A stretch of DNA of 64,000 nt, taken from contig LUCM01006188.1 of the NCBI GenBank assembly GCA_008360955.1, forward strand, positions 513,139 to 577,138, read 5' to 3'. Both the position numbers and the translations under genes were made by a program. Positions 62,001 through 64,000 of this stretch are shown here, in pieces. The notes under the pieces were generated by a model that saw only the letters and a program-made list of their open reading frames with translations, made no database searches and was not told the origin of the DNA. Position 1 is the stretch's first letter; every line of letters begins with the position of its first letter. The stretch comes from Fasciolopsis buskii (lineage: Eukaryota; Platyhelminthes; Trematoda; Plagiorchiida; Fasciolidae).

Positions 62001-63880
62001 AAAGTCATAGCCCGTTATTTCGACAGGAGCCGTTGCTCTCAAACAGGGACTGAGCTTCTTAAGCATCGGTTTCGTTGGGACTTCGGAGTGAGTTAGTCCT
62101 CTGATCTGAAATGATCAAAAGTAACGAAAACTACCTTCCTATAGTGTAGATCAGGTTGTTCGATAAAAAGCTCAGTGGCGTTCTCTAAGGGGAACCTTAG
62201 TTCGGTTCGGTCAGCGCGAGGCACAACGTCTACGGATGATCCATGATTTGTGGTAGACAATCTATGGAGTGAATGGGGAGTCATAGGGAGCTAACACGTG
62301 TTACCGTTTCCTTTCTCTCGCCTTATTTTCATTCTTCATAACAGTTTTGATAAGAATATATTTGTACCCCGAGTTGTTGAAGGAATATGCAGGATAATTG
62401 GTTAAACCTTTGAAGTGATAAAACGTGAGATTACTCGAATACGGTGTCCCCACGCCTACACAGCAACATGAATAACCTTTCGGAGAGCTTCGTACTTTGG
62501 CTATAGATTTTGAATTTCATGTTGCTGCACGTTCACCGCACCATAGAAGCCGCAGTCTGATGTTGCCCATATTACTATGACACCTTATCTGGTAGCCAAG
62601 CATAAACCGAAATACATGGGTACCTGGACTTAGTACCGCAGAGTGAAAACGAACAAGGTTTCAGTGGCTACAAACGACCAACCATCTTGGATTGGCTGGC
62701 TTCTTCACTGCAATAGGTGCCCCTTTTTTCGTTTTCTCGAAAAAATAAAATCATTACTTTTGTAATTGATGTTGACCAAGTTGTGAATTGGGCACGAACC
62801 AATGGCGAGACTTCGTCAATGTAAAGCGGTGACGATCAGATGATCAAAACCATGGTGTTGGAACGTGAATATCGCGCGTTCCAATCCGATGACCCTCGGT
62901 CTCATTGGTAAGTCTTAGCTTGATGACGGCTCCATTCCTACAGTCACGTAGCACAACTATTTAAGGGATTTAGAAAGATTACGATTATTGTTACAGTTAG
63001 TCTAAACGATACGGCTAAACAGTGGTCTAATTCGATCGGGTTCATTCGGTTTGCTAAACAAAATAACTGGACTATGATCCTAGCTTGGATTCGCGACATT
63101 TTTCACATAATTCAGAGGATTTATGACTTTCTCAATCAATATCCTGATGCTTTTTATTTCGTCTATGGACATGTAATGGATGAGTTACCAGATCGAGAAG
63201 TACCTTATCGAAGGTAAACCAACGGACGACCTCTCAGGCTAAATTATTAGATGAGTACGGTCTTTCTACGCGATACATCTGATGTTTGCTAGGGCAACAG
63301 AACCCAGATGTTCTATAGAATTCTGACTTCATATTAAGTGCGACATAAAAAACAGTATTGGGTTTTTATATTTTACCGTGCATTATTTTCTGTGTTGGCA
63401 TATGTCCGATAGAAAATCGTAAGTCAACTATCAAGAAGACAGTTAAGGACATCTCATGAAATGTCATTCCACTGCGGCCGTTACCAGATAGAATTGAAAT
63501 TAGCTTTAAGCAAACCTGGACTGTAAGTTACAATTTGCTTTGATCGCGTGCGACTGACCAAACTCAAAAGATAATTGTAAAATATTATCAAACTTTGCAA
63601 CGGACTTTCGTAAACAAGGTAAAAAAACATTAGCGTTCAAACTTAATGAATAAGTATTTTCATCCCAAACTTCCGACTATGAGATGACGGCATTTCATCT
63701 CAGAAGGACGTAGAAAGAAGGAAAAACTCACCAGCAACCCACAAGTTATCCATGATTGGTCGAAGCAACTGAACTGTCGAATCGTAGCATTGTTGTGCCT
63801 TTTCTAGCTCACCCAGTTGTAAGAACACATCACCTAGGTGTTTTTTCAATCGACCGGATGATCTCCGATGTTTTACAACA
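1827..63880 (-). CDS. TRAPPC9: TRAPPC9 (NIBP/Trs120) gene, 5' end outside window, exons joined across about 62 kb
   Basis: This is a large subunit of the TRAPPII complex, which acts at the Golgi and recycling endosomes as a vesicle tether and Rab exchange-factor complex. Sixteen exons with GT/AG sites (63,880 to 2,224), plus a doubtful last exon, read as one minus-strand frame. Colinear family landmarks are visible: LGDVFLQLGELEKAQQCYDS and LWVAGALEGMCAIG (TPR-like helical region), LYRSMGYNRRAGFIAWHAL, GWAGLQAAVLGRI, VEVPVHRLPFIQY, SGPFFYAPSGQDPNSD, IDWVCEEPVCVELIVNNQLP (first beta-sandwich), RPAMPRLSLFP, and FIHAIESNIEISWKS near the C-terminal region. They occur in the same order as in vertebrate TRAPPC9. 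Human TRAPPC9 is about 1,150 residues; the exons here already give about 1,500 codons, owing to Ser/Pro/Thr-rich insertions. The N-terminal part and promoter lie beyond 64,000. The assignment rests on remembered family sequence; the exon structure is seen directly. Confidence 0.86.
2224..2518 (-). CDS. TRAPPC9: TRAPPC9 exon P
   Basis: The acceptor gctgcgtgctgggatcag follows a good pyrimidine run; the donor is CTGG|GTGAGT. It has 295 nt, entering in phase 0 and leaving in phase 1. Joined to exon O it reads FIHAIESNIE-ISWKSYLHGR then KSLSD, matching the vertebrate [20 protein letters not shown] segment. The rest (FYRFGRFILSAHVPEPVAPE and later residues) is poorly conserved. The join to exon O is what supports the start. 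Confidence 0.82.
2519..4575 (-). other. TRAPPC9 intron O-P (2.1 kb)
   Basis: Nothing recognised. Confidence 0.6.
4576..5022 (-). CDS. TRAPPC9: TRAPPC9 exon O
   Basis: The acceptor is cttcccttatttaag after a long pyrimidine tract; the donor is ATCGAG|GTCAGT. It has 447 nt (149 codons), phase 0. It opens PVRSTGPQYRVEVELRTAWR (vertebrate LLLDVFNSTEHELTV) and has a Ser/Pro-rich middle (SSPRPRDVNSPPSGVPAQPV). It closes ISLVDRTRLRTDEIGLPIPT then TAWFIHAIESNIE, running into exon P. Confidence 0.9.
5023..7455 (-). other. TRAPPC9 intron N-O (2.4 kb)
   Basis: It contains the C13-A10 tract at 6,399-6,421. Open frames on both strands (for example 5,679-6,053 and 6,825-7,214, plus) show no family. Confidence 0.6.
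6399..6421 (+). repeat. Poly-C/poly-A tract (C13 A10)
   Basis: Thirteen C followed by ten A. The reverse complement of a very similar tract (C11 A9) lies at 10,251-10,270. The C run can form an i-motif, and its complement a G-rich structure. Confidence 0.9.
7456..8082 (-). CDS. TRAPPC9: TRAPPC9 exon N (large)
   Basis: The acceptor is ctgattctgttaag and the donor CCTCGG|GTAAGT. It has 627 nt (209 codons), phase 0. It opens TIHQESDLPRWSFQLPLPIR (vertebrate FLSWKLEETLAQFPLQPG) and includes RFWDRVAYILTTNDGPTQLS, KISVEFEIEYALDVPTRAAA, WARRVRLGIQLNLL, an acidic loop (FRDEPFDDDTELLENSQSSD) and FFYCTLRARMPQSLVPR. It is part of the repeated Ig-like beta-sandwich region. Confidence 0.92.
8083..9206 (-). 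other. TRAPPC9 intron M-N (1.1 kb)
   Basis: Nothing recognised. A 119-codon plus frame (8,111-8,470) shows no family and no codon pattern I would trust. Confidence 0.6.
9207..9434 (-). CDS. TRAPPC9: TRAPPC9 exon M
   Basis: The acceptor is ctttgtttacag and the donor GAAAAG|GTAGGG (weaker at +4/+5). It has 228 nt (76 codons), phase 0. It encodes SEISLYPYEQRWMPLQIFVR then CLNVLRVCFRSTETTKEMLN and DIVECSGLDEIREK. It is the family second beta-sandwich start (DEISTNVSVQLYNGESQQL...EKLEVTSKVL). Confidence 0.9.
9435..11210 (-). other. TRAPPC9 intron L-M (1.8 kb)
   Basis: It contains a tRNA-like remnant split by a homopolymer tract (10,212-10,306). Overlapping minus-strand open frames at 10,429-10,920 look somewhat protein-like but match no family I know; exons L and M join in phase without them. 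Confidence 0.6.
10212..10306 (-). repeat. tRNA-like repeat head interrupted by a C/A homopolymer tract
   Basis: The minus strand reads GTCTAGCGGTAACCAAATGG (box A), then a run of 11 C and 9 A (10,270-10,251) with AAG units, then GAGGTTCGAATCGCAGATC (box B). The anticodon part seems displaced or replaced by the tract. The same C-then-A tract occurs at 6,399-6,421. Confidence 0.55.
11211..11777 (-). CDS. TRAPPC9: TRAPPC9 exon L (large, Ser-rich)
   Basis: The acceptor is a long pyrimidine tract ending acgtacag; the donor is GCAGTG|GTAAGT. It has 567 nt (189 codons), phase 0 on both sides. It opens FRLSAFTYRLVDFGGMHVCL (vertebrate TVNGYHTTVFGVFSDCLL). A Ser-rich region follows (SNCSSSATSGISLLRSSVNS and others), then VLPAIRLRPAMPRLSLFPGV, the vertebrate EVIPALPRLQIST motif, ending QSAQWSKRVAAV. 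The middle is much longer than in vertebrates. Confidence 0.92.
11778..13753 (-). other. TRAPPC9 intron K-L (2.0 kb)
   Basis: Nothing recognised. Open frames at 12,780-13,001 and 13,386-13,586 (plus) show no family. Confidence 0.6.
13754..13975 (-). CDS. TRAPPC9: TRAPPC9 exon K
   Basis: It is separated from exon J by only 105 bp. The acceptor is acatttacgcag and the donor CCCATG|GTAAGT. It has 222 nt (74 codons), phase 0 on both sides. It encodes SSFTVALNEACLLETAEDHV and then SKSRIRLVFTFIPMSEMQAV, ending LDDIRPM. It is the family region PVTLVGVPQTTGTITV, with an inserted basic stretch (AWRRRNQS). Confidence 0.88.
14081..14305 (-). CDS. TRAPPC9: TRAPPC9 exon J
   Basis: The acceptor is aaatcgctcag and the donor AACAAA|GTGAGC. 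It has 225 nt (75 codons), phase 0 on both sides. It begins CIELTPLLNIGVTKSRSSIY, continuing the beta-sandwich after ISEV of exon I, and includes QTTIQLEAVRLVMELPPSTR followed by an Arg/Ser-rich segment (EERSSSRRRHTG). Confidence 0.88.
14306..16082 (-). other. TRAPPC9 intron I-J (1.8 kb)
   Basis: No gene seen. It contains the 15-bp string CAATGGGCAGCGCGG (15,341-15,355), also present just upstream of the RTE element at 45,000-45,014. Confidence 0.6.
16083..16168 (-). CDS. TRAPPC9: TRAPPC9 exon I (small)
   Basis: The acceptor is tttcatggtag and the donor GAAGTT|GTAAGT. It has 86 nt: the first two bases CC complete a Ser codon with the T from exon H, and it leaves in phase 0. It encodes IDWVCEEPVCVELIVNNQLP and then VDLRISEV, matching the vertebrate [27 protein letters not shown] strand pair. 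Confidence 0.92.
16169..19210 (-). other. TRAPPC9 intron H-I (3.0 kb)
   Basis: No gene seen. A box-B-like string (GGGGGTTCAAATACCATGGC, about 17,067) hints at a tRNA-derived repeat, but the box A part is not clear. The rest is unrecognised. Confidence 0.6.
19211..19439 (-). CDS. TRAPPC9: TRAPPC9 exon H
   Basis: The acceptor is gcgtttctcctgag and the donor CCCAT|GTAAGT. It has 229 nt, entering in phase 0 and leaving in phase 1. It reads RRSIQLIPLTSYLAPCELSK, then a Ser/Thr-rich linker (SSQTIRPPSTSEISVSTITE), then SKATSGPFFYAPSGQDPNSD. The last matches the vertebrate STKSPFIYSPI motif at the entry to the first beta-sandwich domain. Confidence 0.9.
19440..23845 (-). other. TRAPPC9 intron G-H (4.4 kb)
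   Basis: Nothing recognised. Short open frames (for example 22,177-22,386 and 23,471-23,716, plus) show no family. A short string near 21,275-21,320 (AAGTAGTGTGTAAGACTGA) resembles AGAGTAGTGTGTGGGACTGA near 37,545 in repeat R3. Confidence 0.6.
23846..24173 (-). CDS. TRAPPC9: TRAPPC9 exon G
   Basis: The acceptor is attgtcag and the donor CAGTAC|GTGAGT. It has 328 nt: the first T completes Gly with exon F, and it leaves in phase 0. It reads FIFSLLDAWPHKLDETKCVT and ends LVDLVEVPVHRLPFIQY, the vertebrate LPPVPFTKLPIVRH motif. That the single base T restores the frame of exon F (RLIG-FIFSLLDAW, family SFLLQTMLDF) is strong support for both splice sites. Confidence 0.92.
24955..26201 (-). mobile_element. 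RTE-clade non-LTR retrotransposon, 5'-truncated copy
   Basis: It starts (element 5' side, at the right) in the RT domain at VTKVLTS and runs through the RT C-terminus to the 3' end, where GGCGGTGAACCGTGAACAGT is followed by TTCCATGTGTTGGC-type 3' flank. It lies in the sense direction of TRAPPC9. From 25,354 to 26,201 it is nearly identical to 42,212-43,059; left of 25,354 the two differ strongly. Confidence 0.87.
25025..26201 (-). pseudogene. RTE reverse transcriptase, broken (copy 1)
   Basis: It reads VTKVLTS, frameshift, CAGRGCIDQIFTLPQSLETR, VGFLDLRGAFDSVDRTALFI, YTYGRVRVYGELSS-stop, GVRQGCPISPFLFNFVMDEL, LYYTDDVVCLFEF and FGMHFAPSKCSVQDW. After a further break come LLYGCEKWSMHVRDVLRLEV (family: LLYACETW), RLRWLGQVLRVANTRLTLRA and the C-terminal LLVGVWGLKDRSTSWLKALD. 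The stop after GELSS, the frameshift before CAGRGC and YTDD at the active site are all shared with the 42-kb copy. It cannot be translated as one enzyme. Confidence 0.88.
26400..26555 (+). repeat. tRNA-headed SINE, copy S1
   Basis: Head CAGCTAGTGCAACGGCTAAG then TTCCGGGTTTGTGTCC (box-B-like), body CGATGGATATGCACTGCTGA then TGATTCCTAACAAGGATAAGAC. The tail is short and ends in a diverged TTAATGACAACAACGC. It begins about 200 bp to the right of the truncated RTE relic. Confidence 0.7.
27971..28635 (-). CDS. TRAPPC9: TRAPPC9 exon F (large, with low-complexity insertion)
   Basis: The acceptor is tatcttgtccgcag and the donor ATCGG|GTATGT. It has 665 nt, entering in phase 0 and leaving in phase 2. 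It opens NALRPKRLRTLISLYRSMGY then NRRAGFIAWHAL, the family SELYELIGFHRKSAFF helix pair. It closes LPTGWAGLQAAVLGRIIDQF then ALYLPWNKALRLIG. Between these lies a Ser/Pro/Asn-rich stretch (about residues 35-170 of the exon, with SSPNSAPPSM, YSGASSSLNA and similar) that is about three times longer than in vertebrates. It probably forms a disordered surface loop. Confidence 0.92.
28636..31561 (-). other. TRAPPC9 intron E-F (2.9 kb)
   Basis: It holds SINE copy S3 (30,727-30,910), a box-B-like tRNA remnant near 30,128-30,180 (TCAAGGGTTCTTATCCCC) and a short TG run at 31,531-31,540. Nothing else is recognised. Confidence 0.65.
30727..30910 (+). repeat. tRNA-headed SINE, copy S3
   Basis: The body GCGGTGGATATGAACTGCTG then GTTTCAAACAAGGATGAAAC matches S2, and the tail CGAGTGATAAATAATTTC matches the S2 tail loosely. 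The head is degraded. A second tRNA-like remnant in the opposite orientation abuts it (minus strand, GTTAGCTTAACGACTAGG and GTTCGATTCCC, 30,741-30,690). Confidence 0.65.
31562..31630 (-). CDS. TRAPPC9: TRAPPC9 exon E (small)
   Basis: It has 69 nt, phase 0 on both sides. The acceptor is tccttatag and the donor GACGAG|GTATGC. It encodes QKFKACELLDHLFSTALQDE then SDE, aligning with the family segment KRSMEASEFLQNAVY...LSEEEK. Too short to be found as an open frame; it was found by asking what must lie between exons D and F. Confidence 0.87.
33120..33165. repeat. AT-rich simple repeat
   Basis: A low-complexity tract of ATA/TATA units in which a clean (TA)n core is interrupted by ACAA and ATAATA. 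Confidence 0.8.
36490..36545 (+). repeat. tRNA-like repeat fragment
   Basis: The string AGTAGTAGAGCATTTATCTG, then GTAGGCCAAACGTCGC, then GATTTGATTCTCGATC has box-A-like (GTAGAGCA) and box-B-like (GATTTGATTCTC) parts at short spacing. It is likely an old SINE head, with no full cloverleaf. Confidence 0.45.
36839..36960 (-). CDS. TRAPPC9: TRAPPC9 exon D
   Basis: The acceptor is tttatatag (36,961) and the donor AAAT|GTGAGT. It has 122 nt, entering in phase 1 and leaving in phase 0. It encodes EYGILETYVESVLTNFQTPV and then LEETSYKMARFLISEN, corresponding to the family segment [20 protein letters not shown]. An alternative in-frame acceptor (caag, start 36,975) would add PVYIA. Both acceptors require a phase-1 intron, in conflict with the GT donor of exon C. 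Confidence 0.85.
37410..37985 (+). repeat. Dispersed repeat R3, copy a, with inserted hairpin segment
   Basis: The outer parts (about 37,410-37,540 and 37,760-37,985) match the two ends of 60,745-61,040 in order and orientation. The middle, about 200 bp and containing the hairpin, has no counterpart in that copy. It is non-coding; the 85-aa plus frame over it shows no family and crosses the hairpin arm. Confidence 0.55.
37600..37711. other. Long imperfect hairpin, 42-nt arms, 28-nt loop
   Basis: Left arm 37,600-37,641 and right arm 37,670-37,711 are reverse complements at 35 of 42 positions, and two of the mismatches are G-U pairs if transcribed. The innermost 12 bp (CCGGTCAACCTT / AAGGTTGACCGG) are perfect. 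It resembles a pre-miRNA-like foldback or a MITE relic. It lies in an intron, and both strands give similar folds. Confidence 0.8.
38754..38792 (+). repeat. SINE fragment S4 (tail only)
   Basis: GAGCGATAATATCACATGGT then GAATCATTTCATGAAAAC matches the last 38 bp of copy S2 (GAGTGATGACATCACATGAT then GAATTATTTCATGAAAAC). The head is missing. Confidence 0.6.
38991..39184 (+). repeat. tRNA-headed SINE, copy S2 (best copy)
   Basis: The head has box-A-like GGTAGCGTAATGGCTAAGG and box-B-like CCCGGGTTCGCGTCCC at tRNA spacing. The body GGTGGATATGCACTACTGAT, then GGTTCCTAACAAGGATGAAAC, ends ATGATGAATTATTTCATGAA. The same body is found at 26.4 and 30.8 kb. All copies lie on the plus strand, antisense to TRAPPC9. 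Confidence 0.75.
39840..40050 (+). repeat. Dispersed repeat R2, copy a
   Basis: It is colinear with 48,655-48,915. Both start with a CAGC(A/T)...TTTACAACC motif, pass through CATG(C)CCT/TCT-GGTTTT, and end in a CGGC(A/G)(A/G)-CCGG...TAGCT(A/G) motif. They are diverged, with indels. The plus frame at 39,868-40,152 shows no known family. Confidence 0.55.
40066..40097. other. Compact perfect hairpin, 12-bp arms, 8-nt loop
   Basis: The arms CGGAACAGTACA (40,066-40,077) and TGTACTGTTCCG (40,086-40,097) are exact reverse complements around ATTGGTTA. Pairing continues outward with single mismatches (CTAAT / AATAG). There is no T-run after it. It sits at the edge of repeat R2 copy a, so it may mark an insertion end. 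Confidence 0.85.
40283..40380 (-). CDS. TRAPPC9: TRAPPC9 exon C
   Basis: The acceptor is tcattccag with a long pyrimidine tract. It has 98 nt; its first two bases complete a Gly codon with exon B. It encodes LDLASQKQKPMPQLTATDYR then NMAMEALDLYRK, matching the family helix LSPEDIIDKYKEAISYY. The obvious donor is AAG|GTTTGT (phase 0), but the next exon needs phase 1. A GC donor at 40,287-40,286 (TATC|GCAAGG, exon end 40,288) would restore phase; a missed small exon is the other option. Confidence 0.82.
41889..43190 (-). pseudogene. RTE reverse transcriptase, broken (copy 2)
   Basis: Motifs in order: EECIP-stop-L-stop-GELLLLPTFKK, a frameshift, DCSNHHGIS-stop-IPIVTKVLTS, frameshift, CAGRGCIDQIFTLPQSLETR, VGFLDLRGAFDSVDRTALFI (motif A), stop after YGELSS, then GVRQGCPISPFLFNFVMDEL (motif B) and LCDLYYTDDVVCLFEF (motif C; YTDD where relatives usually have YADD), then FGMHFTPSKCSVQDW. 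The C-terminal part (RLRWRGHVLRMVNTRLP) is diverged and lacks about 80 nt present in the 25-kb copy. Confidence 0.88.
43757..44785 (-). pseudogene. RTE endonuclease (APE-type) domain and start of linker, broken
   Basis: It begins LNLGSFNVRTLWQAGQQAYL (family: LNxGxFNVRTL), then CCVRETRIQDASRVAQLT, in the place of the catalytic Glu region ETRIQ. An in-frame stop follows near 44,590, then SEIVLSEKAEAALLDWIPVK and KSKCSDIEVVASDFNAQAW. In active relatives the last motif is GD(F/L)NAQ, so the Gly is lost here. A frameshift near 43,990 joins to DSNHALVLMRFRFSP, the Asp-His end of the domain. The linker RWDHIKQAIHL follows. It cannot make a working enzyme. Confidence 0.8.
45656..45856 (+). mobile_element. 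Inverted-repeat element copy 1, 175 bp, with 13-bp target duplication
   Basis: The body (45,669-45,843) is flanked by the perfect direct repeat CAATTGTCGGGAT (45,656-45,668 and 45,844-45,856). It starts AATTGTGAACGATATAATGC and ends with the tail CGATACACTCCTTACAT, the same ends as copy 2 in opposite orientation. Relative to copy 2 it lacks most of the spacer, and its second arm has lost about 28 bp. It keeps the shared core GTAAAACTTGCCTTGAGAAA then GACCATC-CAC-GGTAATC-GAAACGTT. It is non-coding. Confidence 0.8.
47573..47971 (-). mobile_element. Inverted-repeat element copy 2, 373 bp, with 13-bp target duplication
   Basis: The body (47,586-47,958) is flanked by the perfect direct repeat AAACTTGCTTATT (47,573-47,585 and 47,959-47,971). 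It contains two perfect 80-bp inverted arms, 47,637-47,716 and 47,883-47,962, around a 166-bp spacer; the outer end of the right arm overlaps the right target repeat. An extra single-copy tail (47,586-47,636) lies outside the left arm. Read on the minus strand the element starts TTATTGTGAATGA and ends after CGATACACTCCTTAC. The same start and tail occur in copy 1. No protein is encoded. The inverted arms with an asymmetric tail and long target duplication suggest a non-autonomous element mobilised by target-primed reverse transcription, perhaps Penelope-like; the class is inference. Confidence 0.8.
47714..47730. other. Perfect 17-nt palindrome (arms GGGGTCAA / TTGACCCC) in the element spacer
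   Basis: Arms 47,714-47,721 and 47,723-47,730 pair perfectly around a single C. It starts within the last three bases of the left 80-bp arm of the element, so the full element can form a nested hairpin. Confidence 0.9.
48655..48915 (+). repeat. Dispersed repeat R2, copy b
   Basis: It is diverged from 39,840-40,050. Shared landmarks in order are GGCTCAGCATTTACAACC / GGTTCAGCTTAGTTTTTACA, CAACATGCCCTGGTTTTCG / GACATGCTCTAGTTTTGG, ACAGCAC, a purine-rich middle, and CGGCAACCCGGTAGTCTAGC / CCGGCGGCAGTCGAGCTAAT near the end. No coding potential was recognised, so it is probably an old non-autonomous repeat. Confidence 0.55.
53875..53955 (-). repeat. tRNA-derived repeat head (minus strand)
   Basis: The minus strand reads TGGCAGTCAGGTGGACTGAG then CATCTG, which resembles a tRNA D-arm/box A. 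About 20 nt further on is CACAAGTTCGAATCCC, a good box B. The acceptor stem is not convincing and the anticodon region is short, so this is probably a SINE head or tRNA pseudogene, not a working tRNA gene. Confidence 0.5.
54896..55048 (-). CDS. TRAPPC9: TRAPPC9 exon B
   Basis: The acceptor is tag at 55,049-55,051. The donor is TCAG|GTAAGT. It has 153 nt and is phase 1 at both ends. The 2-nt start GT completes the Gly codon opened in exon A, giving WVAG-ALEGMCAIGVAQKQ, the most conserved motif of the family (WxGAALEG in vertebrates). The rest is a basic, Arg/Ser-rich linker ending SRAMDVS. It lies 8.7 kb from exon A and 14.5 kb from exon C. Confidence 0.9.
55230..55312 (-). repeat. tRNA-like SINE head (minus strand)
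   Basis: On the minus strand a D-arm/box-A-like string (GCTGGTTAGCCTAGTTGTTA, followed by AGATGCCTGACTCG) is followed by a box-B-like GTTCATCCC. It is degenerate and cannot fold as a full tRNA, so it is best read as a short tRNA-derived repeat fragment. Confidence 0.45.
57881..57906. repeat. AT dinucleotide microsatellite
   Basis: An interrupted (AT)n run of about 26 bp lies inside the A-B intron of TRAPPC9. Confidence 0.9.
60745..61040 (+). repeat. Dispersed repeat R3, copy b
   Basis: It is similar to the two halves of 37,410-37,985. The first shared part includes the string CGTTGAACCACAACA (here CTGTTGAACCACAACA). The second starts near the TGATCGTTTGAATTGCAACCG-like motif (here TGATCGTTGGAATTGCAACC at about 60,870) and continues to a TTTTTGAATTGTGATAC-like stretch. 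Identity is moderate with many indels. This copy lacks the hairpin-bearing segment found in the 37.4-kb copy. The repeat class is unknown. Confidence 0.6.
63732..63880 (-). CDS. TRAPPC9: TRAPPC9 exon A (first exon in window; TPR-like repeat)
   Basis: The acceptor is a pyrimidine-rich run ending in acacag at 63,881. The donor is GTGAGT at 63,731. The exon has 149 nt, entering in phase 2 and leaving in phase 1. It encodes RRSSGRLKKHLGDVFLQLGE, then a short helix ending LLRPIMDNLWVAG. This is the family segment just before the conserved W-x-G-A-L-E-G motif, which is split across the next intron. The phase-2 entry shows that at least one more upstream coding exon lies to the right of the window. 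Confidence 0.9.
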
Positions 63881-64000
63881 CTGTGTAAAGGTAAAACAGA
63901 ATGTAGAACGAAACAAAGACCATAGTTAGATCTTGTGTACAGTGGGATGATTTAAGTTGCCTCAGCAAGTCAATACAATCAAGATTTCGCCCGAAATGCA

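Larger units (their letters stand above)
55049..63731 (-). other. TRAPPC9 intron A-B (8.7 kb)
   Basis: No supported gene lies here. It holds a diverged dispersed repeat (about 60,745-61,040), an AT microsatellite (57,881-57,906), a short CA-rich tract near 60,357-60,376, and a tRNA-like repeat head at 55,230-55,312. Open frames at 56,643-57,062 (+), 57,198-57,515 (+) and 62,093-62,284 (-) show no recognisable family and are not needed to join the flanking exons. Confidence 0.7.

Noticed and set aside
62093..62284. Minus-strand frame considered as an extra TRAPPC9 exon between A and B
   Set aside because: Exons A and B join exactly in phase across the conserved WVAG-ALEG motif, so nothing is missing between them.

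Overview
The window looks like nuclear DNA of a parasitic flatworm, most likely a digenean fluke. No species call is possible. The reasons are one very intron-rich gene with large introns, full-consensus GT/AG splice sites, fluke-style RTE-clade non-LTR retrotransposons, tRNA-headed short repeats, and no sign of prokaryotic gene organisation.

One host gene dominates. Minus-strand exons run from 63,880 down to about 1,830, and their splice sites and phases join into one reading frame of about 1,500 codons. The frame matches TRAPPC9 (NIBP / yeast Trs120), a large subunit of the TRAPPII Golgi/endosome tethering complex. The start of the gene lies to the right of the window. The first visible exon is already in the TPR-like helical region, and the last exons reach the C-terminal beta-sandwich region. 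Fourteen of the fifteen junctions among the sixteen supported exons agree in phase. The exception is between the exons at 40.3 kb and 36.9 kb. The terminal exon near 1.8-2.0 kb is uncertain. The fluke protein is expanded relative to vertebrates by Ser/Pro/Thr-rich stretches in several exons.

The rest is intron. The left introns are short to medium (105 bp to 3 kb). The right introns are long (3-14.5 kb) and carry mobile DNA. At 24.96-26.20 kb is a 5'-truncated RTE reverse transcriptase relic, and at 41.88-44.79 kb a nearly full-length but dead RTE (endonuclease plus reverse transcriptase); both are on the same strand as the host gene. The two share an 848-bp block with about 13 differences, identical inactivating lesions included, while the adjacent 3' ends are much more diverged. 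At 45.66-45.86 kb and 47.57-47.97 kb are two copies of a small inverted-repeat element. Each is flanked by its own perfect 13-bp target duplication, and one has perfect 80-bp inverted repeats. At 26.4, 30.8, 38.8 and 39.0 kb are copies of a tRNA-headed SINE. Other diverged repeat pairs are at 39.9/48.7 kb and 37.4/60.8 kb. The first member of the latter pair contains a striking 42-bp-arm hairpin at 37,600-37,711.

No other host gene, rRNA, intact tRNA or CRISPR array was found. Homology statements come from reading the translations against remembered family sequence, not from a database search.
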